Assembly: GCA_963995525.1 (NCBI GenBank)
Contig: OZ023205.1
Coordinates: forward strand, 62,507,933-62,571,932
DNA from: Escarpia spicata
Taxonomy: Eukaryota; Annelida; Polychaeta; Sabellida; Siboglinidae
DNA length: 64,000 bases
Direction of reading: 5' to 3'
Shown here: piece after piece, positions 11,727 to 23,244 of the stretch
How the letters are laid out: each line of letters starts with the position of its first letter
Position numbering within the stretch: position 1 is the stretch's first letter
Made by a program: the position numbers and the translations under genes
Notes under the pieces: model-generated
Seen by the model: only the letters and a program-made list of their open reading frames with translations
Databases searched by the model: none
Told to the model about the DNA's origin: nothing

Positions 11727-13130
11727 AACCACAATAGAAAATTAAGTACACTAAATGTCCTGCACAATGTACCAATTTAATAACACAGATTATATGTTAT
11801 TATAACCTGGCTGAAAATGGAACACAGAAAATGAAGATATCCACAACCTCAGAGATGGTTCGATAAACTACTAGAGATAATAACACAGATGATCGAGACA
11901 AAAAATTAAGTTGATAAACTATGTGGATCAGTGATCTTTCCTTATAGAGCACACCAATGATTCTTCCTAGGCATTCAAGCTGCCCCTACACCAAAATGGT
12001 CAAAACAGTGATTAGCTTCTGACCAAATCACAGACATGAAAGGCAGCTATTCTAAAAGTAGATTTTGCTGCGTGGCCAGTTTGGGTCATTGGCTTCAGTG
12101 GTCAGCATGCAAACTTGTCATCCAAGTAACTAAATGTGGACAGGTTGAAATCATGTGGCGTATTCTACCTATTTTGGATACACACCCTATAAGTGTACAC
12201 TATATATATATATACTTAATCACTGATCCTAAAAATTGGCTATGGGGTTGATATTGTAATTTCTGCTCCACCAAGGTCAAAGCTCAGCAACAACAGAAAA
12301 TCAAAATCCAAAAGTTCACTTATATTCTTACCGTTGCTAATTTTTGTGACAATTTTCTGTGCGTAAAAATGACTGCATGAGGTGTTTATTAATTAATTAA
12401 TAACAACTATCATTACCGGGATAGATTAATTCTGATAACACCAGAATGAAATTGGGTAAAATAGTCTTTACAGTGTAGTTATTTTAGTCGTTTAATAAAA
12501 ACAAGATCTGATGCTTCAACCACAGATTATTTGTCTGCAAGATCAGCTCTCGGGAGTAGAGGTGCAGTTGTACTGGTGATGTAACAAGATTCTTGTCTAG
12601 GTCTCCTGGGAGGATAGAAATAGTACTACCAGCAATAGAAGATGGGTGCAATCATGATGACATAATGCACTCTATTCTACCAATGGCTCCATCAATTCTG
12701 ACCCCTAATAATTACGCCAATCAATATACACCTTTAGGCCAATAATTAATTTAACAATGGCGCCTGCCGTAGGATATTAATTGCACCAAAGTGACATTAA
12801 CTGACCTGTATTGATTGCTTCCTGCTGCTGCACCACATGTGTGAATGTGCTGGCATCTGTCTGGCACATTTAGTTACCATATCAGCCATATCAGACACTC
12901 ACCAGATTGATTAGATCTTATCTGAGAGCATGACAACACCACACTGTAACTCCACCACACTGGCTACTATAAAATTATAATAATCAAACTAGTGCTTTTG
13001 TTTTAAAGTTAAAAAGATCATCTATATCAGCAGTATCTATACTATATAACCTTTTTGGCATCGTTACCCCATGAGCCAGCGAACACCATGATTACCTCTC
13101 CATTTTTAAATACTAAATTGTGACCCATCT
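7931..13130. other. AT-rich non-coding DNA
   Basis: No exon with convincing borders or domain similarity. A weak internal duplication occurs at about 9490-9660 (two copies of a CACAGACAARGTGAT phrase). The only other feature is the TA tract listed separately. Confidence 0.5.
11683..11720. repeat. (AT)n microsatellite
   Basis: 38 bp of uninterrupted alternating AT. A shorter (TA)n lies near 12202-12213. Confidence 0.95.
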
Positions 13131-13139
13131 TAACAAAAT

Positions 13140-13830
13140 GAGTCGGATGTCGGCAAATCTGATTTTCCGTAAATGCCGTTTATGTGAACAAATCGCGAAT
13201 CCATCGATTTTGAGATTTCCCCTGAAAATTATTCTTTGGTATTCGTTTTATCCATTGCTACTCTAGCTACCCTCTAATTAACTCTGTTTTGTGTATTTTA
13301 AAGCGATTTTTGTAGAGCTGTGCGAAGTGTTCCGCTCGATTTCCTTAAAATAACGCCGAAAATGCCAGTAATTGCGTGCGTTCGCAACTGCTAATTTGGG
13401 GATGCTCCTAACATATGGGATATCACCACGAAGCTTGACGCATCATCTTCCTACATTTGGGCATAAATATGCTAATAACTACATTCTGTGACCTCCAGAG
13501 AGCTTGGAAGACGCCAGCTGTGTAAACAATTTGGATCACGTGGTAGCAACAGCAACTGCGTGACCCAGGCAACTGTTCTCACTGGTTCAGTGATGGGTCA
13601 TTTACATAATCTGTAAACACACGCATGCACACAATGTATTTCACCGCGTCACTGCTGACCCAGATAACGATTAAGAAGACGTGAAGAACGGCGTTTAACG
13701 TGGCGAAGCTGTTAAATTCGGATGGAAGTGATCGCGCACAGATTGACAGTTTGATCGAGGAGTATTTTTTTGGAAGACTTAACGGATGGAAGCGAGCCTG
13801 ACGAGCTAGATCTGTCCACGGTAACTAAGG
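13140..13830 (+). promoter_or_regulatory. CpG-richer segment, possible promoter or 5' exon
   Basis: CpG density is visibly higher than in the surrounding AT-rich DNA. Near 13700-13820 two overlapping plus-strand frames give acidic, Ser/Asp/Glu-rich peptides (LNSDGSDRAQIDSLIEEY in one frame, LTDGSEPDELDLST in another), meeting at a run of seven T's (13765-13771). The second is followed by a plausible donor, CCACG|GTAACT at 13821. This could be a first exon with a one-base indel, or chance. No downstream exon was identified. Confidence 0.22.
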
Positions 13831-13911
13831 TACATTTCATGAAACATAACGAATATTTTGCATCAACTTTGACGGCTGTTTTCTGGGTATGAAGGTTTCT
13901 ACCCCACATGT

Positions 13912-14550
13912 GTTTGTTAAGCCATAACTTAAGTTAGAATTAAGATATCTTCTTACATGATACATCATGTGAAAGCAGAGATTCTGCTCTTTCCAATGTT
14001 ACTAATAACTCAATATTAAAAAATTTCGACATGCGACTCATTTCGTTAAGATCAGTTAAAGAAAAGGACTATTTTGAAAGAACATGTAGATGCATAATTG
14101 ACATATTTATTGGTAAAATAATTTGTTTTAGCATTAGCTATACATTGGCTTCTTAACCTTTAAATAAGATCAAACGTATGACATGCAATACTTTACCGAT
14201 AAAACTATCTGAGTGTGGTTCAAGTTGCTTCTTCTTGATAAACTTTGAGATGTGAGGCTTTGTCACAACAAAAGCACATCGCAGGTCATCAGCAAAATCC
14301 AATTATTTTGGGACTTCCATGTACTTTTAGAATCACCAGTCATCCACAGCAATACATTGGGTGAAGGAACATGAGAGCCCTGTAACAGCAAACTGGGTAT
14401 TCACCACCAGAATTTTGTCAGAAAGTTCCGAGGCCACAATCCTGAAAGTCTTCTTTCAGCGTGCTATCTTCTTGCAAGCCAAGGAACTTGACATTTATCT
14501 TTGACGATTCCTTCGTCCACTGAAAACATATTACTACCCATGCATTCTTC
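13912..14550. other. Non-coding gap
   Basis: AT-rich; no gene, repeat or splice-bounded frame recognised between the CpG-richer segment and the candidate exon on the minus strand. Confidence 0.5.
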
Positions 14551-14949
14551 TCACAGTGTCCTCTTCAAGTGGCATTGACAGTTAGGAGAAAATGGAGACC
14601 TCAGTACCCTGAACTTCACATTGGTAAAACTTTCTTTGTGAAGGGAGCATTGAGCTGTGAGAATATTCCCCACATTCCTTTCTTGTGAGAGGTTCAGCCG
14701 ATTGATCTCACTAAAAGATACGTGCAGCCCAGCTTTATAATAAATGTATGGCTCTTTGTCTGATATCGTCACCTGAAAGATTGGTATGTAGCTTTTCTCT
14801 CCCTTCCATGAGCATGATGATTTTGCTCCCTTAATTCGAACACATAATGAATCCTCTCCCCACGATAACCAGCGATCCTCCAGGTGGAAGAGGAGAACAC
14901 GGAAATCGACTCCAACCTCTTCACTGACAAGTGTATGGTTCGTAGCACT
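14551..14949 (-). CDS. Candidate terminal exon, unidentified protein
   Basis: A minus-strand frame preceded by an acceptor-like TTGTTTACCACAG, which enters the frame in phase 0 (first residues SATNHTLV). It runs about 132 codons to a stop at 14551-14553. The peptide has balanced composition with several Trp and Cys, and looks like an all-beta domain (HLEDRWLSWGEDSLCVRI, SYIPIFQVTISDKEPYIYY). It is the longest uninterrupted non-repeat frame in this part of the window. I do not recognise the family. No upstream exon could be placed, so it may be a real last exon or a chance frame. Confidence 0.33.
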   Translation of the reverse strand, partial: SATNHTLVSEEVGVDFRVLLFHLEDRWLSWGEDSLCVRIKGAKSSCSWKGEKSYIPIFQVTISDKEPYIYYKAGLHVSFSEINRLNLSQERNVGNILTAQCSLHKESFTNVKFRVLRSPFSPNCQCHLKRTL

Positions 14950-17900
14950 CTGTGGTAAACAATTCAAAGATCATACAAATATCTTTTAGGTACAAGCAAT
15001 TGAGCACGACAGACAATATCATGTTGATTCATTCAGTTGACGCACAAAGCATTGAAGGATTTGCATCTAAAAATGGCGTTATCCAATATCTGTCTCATAG
15101 ATTAAATTTCCACTGTTCCAGTTGTGTCCACAAGTGATATCTGGTTCATTTATCTCCCTAGCTTGTTCCTCGCCAAGGATGAATCTCGGTGCTTCAACTA
15201 GACTCGGGTGAGTGAGATCCTCTCTGGTTGCAAGGGAGCTCTTATTTTCAGTATGCGGTGTTCGTAACTTCCACTAAGTCATTCCATGACACATCATCTA
15301 TGAAGTGTGCTACAAGAGCATTATCATGATGAATTAGTTATAAAACATCAAATCACCCCGTGAGTAAGCTTACAATAGTTCAAACTCACTGGCATGACTA
15401 CAAATTTAAACCGTTTTATTAAGTCAGGAGGTGATTTTTTTCTGTTTTTCACCATTTCAGTGGACACCCCAGGACGAGATGGCTGTGGTGTCATTACCTG
15501 TCATACTTGAACTGTGAAGAAGCAAACTACAGTAGTTTGAGCGTATCTGTTGTAGTGAGGATGACGATGGCACAAAGATGTGAAGGCTGCCAATGGATGG
15601 CAACCCTAGTAGGGGAAGACACAGGATGAGAATGAGGAATGGGAGTGAAGAGGGACATGGAGGTGGCAGAAGACAGAGCAAGACACCATAGACACGAGGG
15701 ACATCATTGCAGATGAACATCCCAGTGGCTACTCCCCCTAGAGAACTGCCAGATGAAGGAAGATGAAGACAGGCACATAACAGGCTCACCCTGAAGACTT
15801 TGCTCTTGGGGTAAATACAGTTTACTAATTTATCTTTTAACTAGTCCTCACTAAAACCCTAGTCTTTAACCAAACAATGGGGGATATGTTTGTTCATGTA
15901 GTAAATGATTACCACCACATAACTCCGTCTTATCGTAATGATTACCCACCGTGCAATTCCATGTATTATTTGTATGCCGGAATACAGTAATCACACAAAA
16001 CCGTGCCTCCTTTGACAGCCGGAAGAAAAGGAATCAATTGGCTGCCGGGTCGGATAATTCCAGCCAGCAATTACAATGCTTCTTCAGAATAAATCAATAT
16101 GATGCAACCTTAATTCAGCTGGGTGTCTTCCTTAATTGCCGCAATGCCAATTAACAGATGGCAGCTGGATGAATTAGAGGAGAGACACTTCCAGTGTGTC
16201 ATCTGAAAGAAGACTGCAGGAGACCAGCAGGCAGAGTGATGATGACACTGACATACCCACTTATCACCCACACAACCTTTGTGGAAGTACCACCAACAGA
16301 ATCAATGTGATTCTGCACCTGAACTCGCGACACTATCAGACTAATGATGACACTAAAACTATTAAATGTACAACACAAGCAAACTGGCAGGTTATGCAGT
16401 ATAGTACTTCATTGTTGTAAGGTCACCTCCTGCAATGGCCTTACAAGAGGCGTTGTTTCACGTATGGACAGAATTATCATGTGAAAAAATCCTTATTCCT
16501 GCATGGAAAGGTTTCCACTGATGAAAGGGGCCTCATAAGAAGGGGACCACTGCATCCACATCATGAACACCCCATTCAGTTGCACATACACCAACATTTT
16601 AATTTGGCAAATCAGAATTTGTTCATCTCAAAACAAACAGCTACAGAAATACTACATGTATCCAGACCATTATTCTGGTATATACCAATAAGTCTTCTGT
16701 GCATCCTCGCTACACAATTGCTGTGTTCCTAGAAATGTTCTGAGCAATCACATTACACAATTGGTGTATTCCAAGAAATATCATGTGGTGTATTCCAACA
16801 ACTCTCAATCATAACAATGTTGTGATTATGACTGGTAAGTCTTTCTTTTGTGGCCACCCGACAGACTTTATGACCTACATGAGATGACTATGCATTCTCA
16901 ACGTACGACAACTATTGACGATAGATAACTTTCAATTTTTGTGAACCAACATGTAACACTTACCAACTATTCACCAACAGATGTTATATAGCTGATACAT
17001 TAAGGTGCATACAAATGGTAAACACACCAACAAATCTTACCACTGTATTACTACATGCGTATGGTCGATAACTGGTAATTCTACACATGAAGTTACACTT
17101 TTGGAAAGTAATAGATTAACCTTTGTTGCTTTCAACATACGTAAAATGCTACATTTGATGTCAGATACACCACCAATTAGGCAGATTTGAAAAGTATGTA
17201 CAACTGCAAAATGCAGCATCTTCCAGCAAGTGAAGAGATGACTGATACCACTGAAGCCAATGGTGCAATTCATCACAGGAAACAATCAGAAACAATCAGA
17301 GCTGAGTCCTTCTGCTTTCAGGCAGGAGACATGGGGCCCTTGGCTAATCACATCTGCTCTCACCCAGTAGATCTGGGCTGTTAGTGGACAGAGGATAAAG
17401 AAAACTCCTCTACTGACCATAAATCACAAATTCTTGTCTCCTATGAGTAGTTGTGGAGCATGAAGTGCTAAGGCATGCTCTACTTTCCCGGCAGGTTTTT
17501 ACAAAAACACATAATCAAATGGTATGCTAAATGCAGTTGTTTTCATTGATGGTGTTCTGTCTGGGCCACTGAATCCAGTATCGTACATGTGTATGATGAT
17601 CATCAGAATTAGTAGAGCATATTAAAGTCTACATAATCTATGTCTAGATTTTATGAGCAATTTCACTTAGAAGCAATCAAACATTTTAATGCAGTGGTGA
17701 TGCATTATGGGTTATGATCTTTGTAAGTATTGGGTGGTGCTCTGTACTTTTCATCTAGCTCACAATTATAATACAATATCGTCTATCTAATGTTGATTTC
17801 TTTATACTACACCTAACATTGCTGGAACAAACAGCATAATCACACATCTTGTTAGCTAGATCCAGCGATAGCAACCTCTGGTTTTGGGGATTCTCCTGTG

Positions 17901-20242
17901 GCTAGATTACTGCCACGGCTTCCGTATAAGCTGTGCATCAGGTATATCCTATATTTTTATTTCACATTCGTGCCAAATTATTTCTGCACGTGGAAAGTTG
18001 TTAACTATTTTATATGCATCCATCAGGTCCAAATACTATTCTATTTCTAAACTCATCACATTTGCAGCAATTAACTGTTCCGACATGTCCACTTTTAACC
18101 CAGCAGCACCGGAAAAACAATTTGGTGTAATATATTATTTATGCAGTTGAAAATAAGTATACGCATTAGTTTATTAGTTCACACCGAGAGTAATTGTTAT
18201 TTCTCATCCAGACACCTCACGGGATACCACCAAATTGCCAGCTGTGTAATCCAGCAACAGAAATGGCGGGTTCATTGTTAGTTCATTGCTACATCTATGG
18301 TCACTGTTGACGTTATGTGTCATATAAATGGAGCAGGACTTTATATTATGATGGAAAGTAAAGGGTAACCAACAGAAGCCTTGTCTAAAAGCACGATGGT
18401 GGGATAAATTTCCTGTTGCGGCACATAGGCGTATAAAGAGGAATAGGCACATATACACAAAGTTGAGTTGTCATTTTGTGGAGATCATAATCTTCCGACT
18501 GTGTATTCCCTATTGGGAGCAGCTGCTCAGACCTTCATCCACCATGATGCCCTGTCCATTTCTTTGTAGCATATCAAGTATTGACATTCGTTGTAAGAAG
18601 AAGAAAATTTGCCTAACCACAATTTGCCTAATCACAACAAAATCTTTTGCGATTTTACCAACCAATGAAGACAACAAATACACGTGTTATCAGATATAGG
18701 CTCCTTGTAGTTGGAGACCTCCTTCTCCAGAGGCAAAGACCAACAAAATACAGAAGAGGACATATCACAGTCCAATCTCAAGCAAGACAACCAATACAAA
18801 AGAAGAAAATTTACCTAACCACAATGACAACCGTCACATGACTTACCACTACCATAATTGTTTTTTTAAGTGTTGAAGGTGATCAAGCCTCAAATTGTGG
18901 ACCTATATCTACGGTTTATTATCTGGGTTTCTTGTAGCTGGCTGGAGTGACTGAAGAGTTGTGGATCGAACTGTCAAGGCACCAGTTTAACAGCCTGGCT
19001 ACCTGGTATGAAAACACTGCACTCCTACACATGGGAGCAGTTTTCCCATGAGTTTGGTATGGTGGGGGCTGCCATTATATCAGTATCATATGTTCTCATA
19101 ATGTATTTAGGGCCACAGGATGTAGCCCTGTTACAAATTCTTAGTTCATCCTATCATCACTACCACAGTTATGGATGTGTCTGTGCGTGCATGTGTGCGT
19201 ACATGTGTGCGTGTGTGAAGCATAGACCCCAACATGGACATGACATTGCAACTGCAACCAAAAAACTGTCAATACTCTGAGGAAATATCCATTCTGCAGT
19301 GAACCGACAAACTGACTCAACGTCTCTGTAAGATGCAAAACACTTACATTCATCATAACAACGGCGACCAAACATTCTTCCATGTCAATGAAGTCAGTGC
19401 TAAAAATTGCATCAAATAAAAGCTTTCAGTGTTCTCCATTTGCCCAATGAAGATCAATCAATGACATTTGACTAAGGAACACTTGAAGCAGTCTCCTGTA
19501 CTACTGCAGCACAAACACATATGTTCTTCTGGTCGTCTCTTATAACACGGTCGATCGTACACGTGAGGCAGTTCGTCATTCAGCGTCATCGGTACTGATG
19601 AAGTCGATATGATACGTTGACGAAAGCCTCTACCAGGTAAATTAAACATCTTGGATATGAAAAATGAAAGTTTCTGATTTGAAAACGAACTATCCTGAAG
19701 AATGCTCAGTAATACAAATATACATAACATGCTTCATAAAAGATAATCAATTTGTTGTTGTGCAGGAAAGACGCGAACATCCAACCCATGAATATCTAAG
19801 AAGGGATTCCCTTGGAGCACGGAAACGGGTCAATAACGCATTGTATGCTGGAATGTCGCATACTGTTTTGCCGCATGTGCCCAAAAGATCCATACAAAAA
19901 CGTGTCTGAGAAAATTGAGGAGCACTTGTGTAGAATCCAGACCCACCTCGATTTTGCAGTTATTAACTACAGTTTTGCCTAAATTTTACATGTTGATGTG
20001 ATAATTAAATAATTCCACATCATCCCATGCATATTTATGCTACAAAAATATTGCATCTTACGCTTAGCGCATTTTGAGGCCCAAATAGCGCTCCAATTTG
20101 CTCCAGTTTGCACCCGAACATAGACAACGGCCGCGCGGAAAGCAAACAGAACAATGGCCTGAATGGAGTTATTTAAATCACATCTTATATCGATGACTGG
20201 ACACTGAGAACAGTCTAACCATTGCCCTTGTGCCTTGCCTAC
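14950..20242. other. Non-coding DNA with no recognised gene
   Basis: Only short frames on both strands. A TG-rich tract lies at 19168-19225. Nothing with paired transposon ends was found. Confidence 0.5.
19168..19225. repeat. Imperfect (TG)n tract
   Basis: An alternating TG/CG-rich run. It generates overlapping spurious frames on both strands. Confidence 0.8.
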
Positions 20243-20329
20243 CCCTAGCCTGTTGTTGACATTGTTTATAAGCTTTAGTCGAGCACCGTGAACAGCGTTT
20301 GTTGCCGCCAACATCATATTATCAACCAT
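20243..20329 (-). CDS. Candidate first coding exon, unidentified
   Basis: The minus-strand ATG at 20327-20329 sits in a favourable context (AGCGATGG) and opens 29 codons beginning MVDNMMLAATNAVHGARL. They end in phase 0 at a donor-like GTAGGC (20242-20237). The ATG lies directly downstream, on this strand, of a perfect 17-bp hairpin. No following exon was identified and the peptide is not recognised. Confidence 0.2.
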
Positions 20330-20333
20330 CGCT

Positions 20334-20377
20334 AACTTTCGACTTAGGTCTTAGGTGATTGACCTAAGTCGAAAGTT
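20334..20377. repeat. Perfect hairpin, 17-bp stem and 10-nt loop
   Basis: AACTTTCGACTTAGGTC (20334-20350) is followed by ten bases and then its exact reverse complement (20361-20377). It is a foldback with no mismatches, only 4 bp from the candidate ATG on the minus strand. Confidence 0.9.
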
Positions 20378-21411
20378 TAAATCTATGTTTACTAAATATT
20401 ACAACTGGAGTACATTATATACGAAAAATTTACATTTTTTAAAGCATGTTAATAAATCATGCCTCCATCACCAAGGCTCACAAATAGTACAATTCATTAC
20501 AATTGCCTCCATCACCCAGGGTCATAAACTTTGGAAAAAAGATAATGCTGTGTTCTAGTCTTACCTGTGATAGGCTTACTGTTTAGTAAAATTTAATTGG
20601 GCTAATTTAACTGGGTGATTTTGCCATAACATATCCGGTCAAGAGTCTACTTCAACTGGTGGCCCAGTAATTCATGCACGAGTGCTTACTGTTTAATATC
20701 ATTTATGTGGCACACTTCACTGGTTATCGCCTGCTACAAAATGAGGCAGTCGAACTAAGAGAGGAGGATGCTGATGGAACAAACACTAGTACTATTGGTC
20801 AAGTCAAGCAGACCAATTTTTGCATCAAATTATTGAGTTAAAAATGATCCCCGCATGCCACAATTGTTCTGGTTTCTCACACATGCTGGCAAGATGACTC
20901 TGCAAGAATTAGGAGTCTGTGACTCACAAGATTGTCAACTTGTTAGCACTCTCACATGCTGTGTGGAGACAAGGGAGTTTGTTCTACACGGTGATGGCCT
21001 CTGGTTTACTGTTACTCTGCATCATAGGTATCGAGCAGTGCATTCATATTCAAGCATGTTTGTCCTGAATCAACGGATTATGTCGCTTTTGGTCACCCAG
21101 AAGCACAAAATACTTCTCTAGGAGATCACCTTTGGCTTTTCAGTTACACATGACGATGATGACACAACTGTCTTTCTGATAGACATATGAGAGGTCAAGA
21201 TGTTTGCCAGTGCACATGCTCCAGACATGTCCAGAAACTCACGGGGACAGATATGAAAAAGATAATGAATTCCTTTGCATGACTACAAACTCATATGAAC
21301 AGCTATGACGCAGCGTGCATGTTATACGACTGGGCAACAGTTTGCTGGCCAATAAATTATTCAGTCTTGTCAGTTATGTAAACACATACACACTTGTGCC
21401 CACAGGCATAC

Positions 21412-21556
21412 CGTGAAAACACTGGTGCAGAATACTTGATCACTCCACTCTCCAGTTGTACCCCAGCCAGGTTCAGGCACAACAGCAAAGCGAGGTATTT
21501 CATCAAACTCTATACTCTTGAACTCCATCGTTAAATTTGCATCCAGAAAGTGGGTC
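21412..21556 (-). CDS. Candidate internal exon, unidentified
   Basis: A minus-strand exon-like unit of 145 nt, bounded by the acceptor ATCTTTACAG and the donor GTATGC. It is open in the phase that gives FLDANLTMEFKSIEFDEIP and PRFAVVPEPGWGTTGEWSDQ. The peptide looks constrained (Pro/Gly/Trp-rich turn region), but I cannot name a family. It is not part of an ERG channel, although it lies downstream of the ERG exon on the same strand. Confidence 0.3.
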
Positions 21557-21786
21557 CTGTAAAGATCCATGTCTGTGGTACAGGGCTTTTACTTGAAATG
21601 TGAAAATTGCACTTCTCCCTACATAGAGCATGTCCTGGTTTACACTGTCGTAAGCCCAGCTCTACTCGGAATCATCCCTAGCAAACTGTGCATTCGATCA
21701 GCACAAATGCAATGCCATCCATACCAATAGCAAGTGGTAAACTAAACATTATACTCGACCCTGTACATCCTCATAACAGATGAGGG

Positions 21787-22160
21787 GTGATCTGCCTCAA
21801 CGCCAGAGTGATCTGCCTGAACGCCAGAGTGATCTGCCTGAACGCCAGAGTGATCTGCCTGAACGCCAGAGTGATCTGCCTGAACGCCACAGTGATCTGC
21901 CTGAACGCCACAGTGATCTGCCTGAACGCCAGAGTGATCTGCCTGAACGCCACAGTGATCTGCCTGAACGCCACAGTGATCTGCCTGAACGCCAGAGTGA
22001 TCTGCCTCAACGCCAGAGTGATCTGCCTCAACGCCAGAGTGATCTGCCTCAACGCCAGAGTGATCTGCCTCAACGCCAGAGTGATCTGCCTCAACGCCAG
22101 AGTGATCTGCCTCAACGCCACAGTGATCTGCCTCAACGCCACAGTGATCTGCCTCAACGC
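21787..22160. repeat. 21-bp minisatellite, about 18 copies
   Basis: Unit GTGATCTGCCTGAACGCCAGA. The 21-bp period is a multiple of three and the unit has no stop in several frames, so long frames appear on both strands (for example SDLPERQ repeats on plus and RQITLAL on minus). Variation is blocked: the left part carries GAA in the unit and the right part carries CAA, with sporadic CAGA/CACA changes. I treat the frames as artefacts of the period. Confidence 0.97.
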
Positions 22161-22643
22161 AGCTTACAAGGGATGCTAGTCAAGCAGAGGTCGAGCTACT
22201 CTGGACATGAGACCGGTAAAAGCTTGGAGACATACTGATGGTGAAAGGAAGAAGGCGAGTGCATCAGAGGATGAGGAGGAAGCACAAGGTCATACCAGGG
22301 CCACCATTATCCACATATCTTGAAAACCCTAAACCAGCTATTCCATACACTGAATAAATACACAATATTGGGTAACAAGATGATGAGAAATACTTCAGTA
22401 TCTTGATTTGCCAATCCACCTTCCGATATTTCAATTTCAAACTGTTGGTTTTTTCAGATGAACCCACCGATCTCCTGCTGGAAAGATGGGCACAATCATA
22501 TCATTCTATCACATCCCTCTTCACTTCAGTTCTTGCATTTGGAACATACACCAAGCGACCCTCAATGCAGACCCTTGCACGAACAACCAATCGATCATGT
22601 CATTCTAAGTCCACAACCTCATCGCCCCAGTCATCCTTGTATC

Positions 22644-22722
22644 AGTAAAGGTAAGTTCTTATATAATGCCTTGAACAGTCCTGGGGATTAGATACTGCAC
22701 TACATAAGAACTTACCTTTACT
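22644..22722. repeat. Foldback of SINE tail sequence
   Basis: AGTAAAGGTAAGTTCTTA (22644-22661) is the reverse complement of TAAGAACTTACCTTTACT (22705-22722). Both are versions of the SINE 3' tail seen at about 37532-37560, joined tail to tail with a 43-bp spacer. Confidence 0.88.
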
Positions 22723-23021
22723 TTTTACTCTCTGTTTACTCAATGCGCTTTACACTCGACTCCCTGGCAGGCCTGTTCAATTGAACAACATCTCGACTTC
22801 TGTGGGAAGCAGTCAACAATGCTGCAATTAATGTGTGAAGACTATCCATACACAAATATCCACTACTGACTATAGCCAGGTACTCATTCATACAGCTGGG
22901 TGAACTGGAGCAATGTAGAGTGAACGAACTTGCCCAAGGTTTGACACAGAAGCACAAGCTTCGAAACCGGGTTCTCTCGATTGAGTGTGTTGCTCTAGCC
23001 ACTGCGCCACTACGCTCCACC
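22723..23021 (-). mobile_element. tRNA-derived SINE, family A
   Basis: On the minus strand it begins GTGGAGCGTAGTGGCGCAGTGG, a tRNA-like head with a pol III A box. A B-box-like CCCGGTTTCGAAGC region follows. Next comes the conserved body shared with the copy at 37222 (phrases CACCCAGCTGTATGAATGA and TACCTGGCTATAG). The 3' end carries the inverted tail listed separately. It is non-autonomous and would depend on a LINE for mobilisation. Confidence 0.85.
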
Positions 23022-23244
23022 AGGTCGATCGTTATCATCCTTGCATCTCGCAGCCATCTGCAGCACTCAGCCACTGATGCATCCATGGTGCTACAGGAGC
23101 TCCTGGGATTCCCACCCAAGATGAAGACTGGGCAACCATCTAAGGATCTGCAGTCTAGCATGACCTGTGCGTGGACTACTTGGAGGCGTTGAGGGACTGC
23201 GACAGTTGGAGCAGTTCCTCTGTGGTACTGAGCGTAATGTGAAT

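Noticed and set aside
19979..20242. Continuation of the 116-codon minus frame past 20243
   Set aside because: Composition becomes low-quality after the donor-like GTAGGC; only the first 29 codons are plausible as an exon.
21780..22238. Long repetitive frames of 128-152 codons on both strands
   Set aside because: They are produced by a stop-free 21-bp repeat and are equally open in several frames; no start context or transcript evidence.
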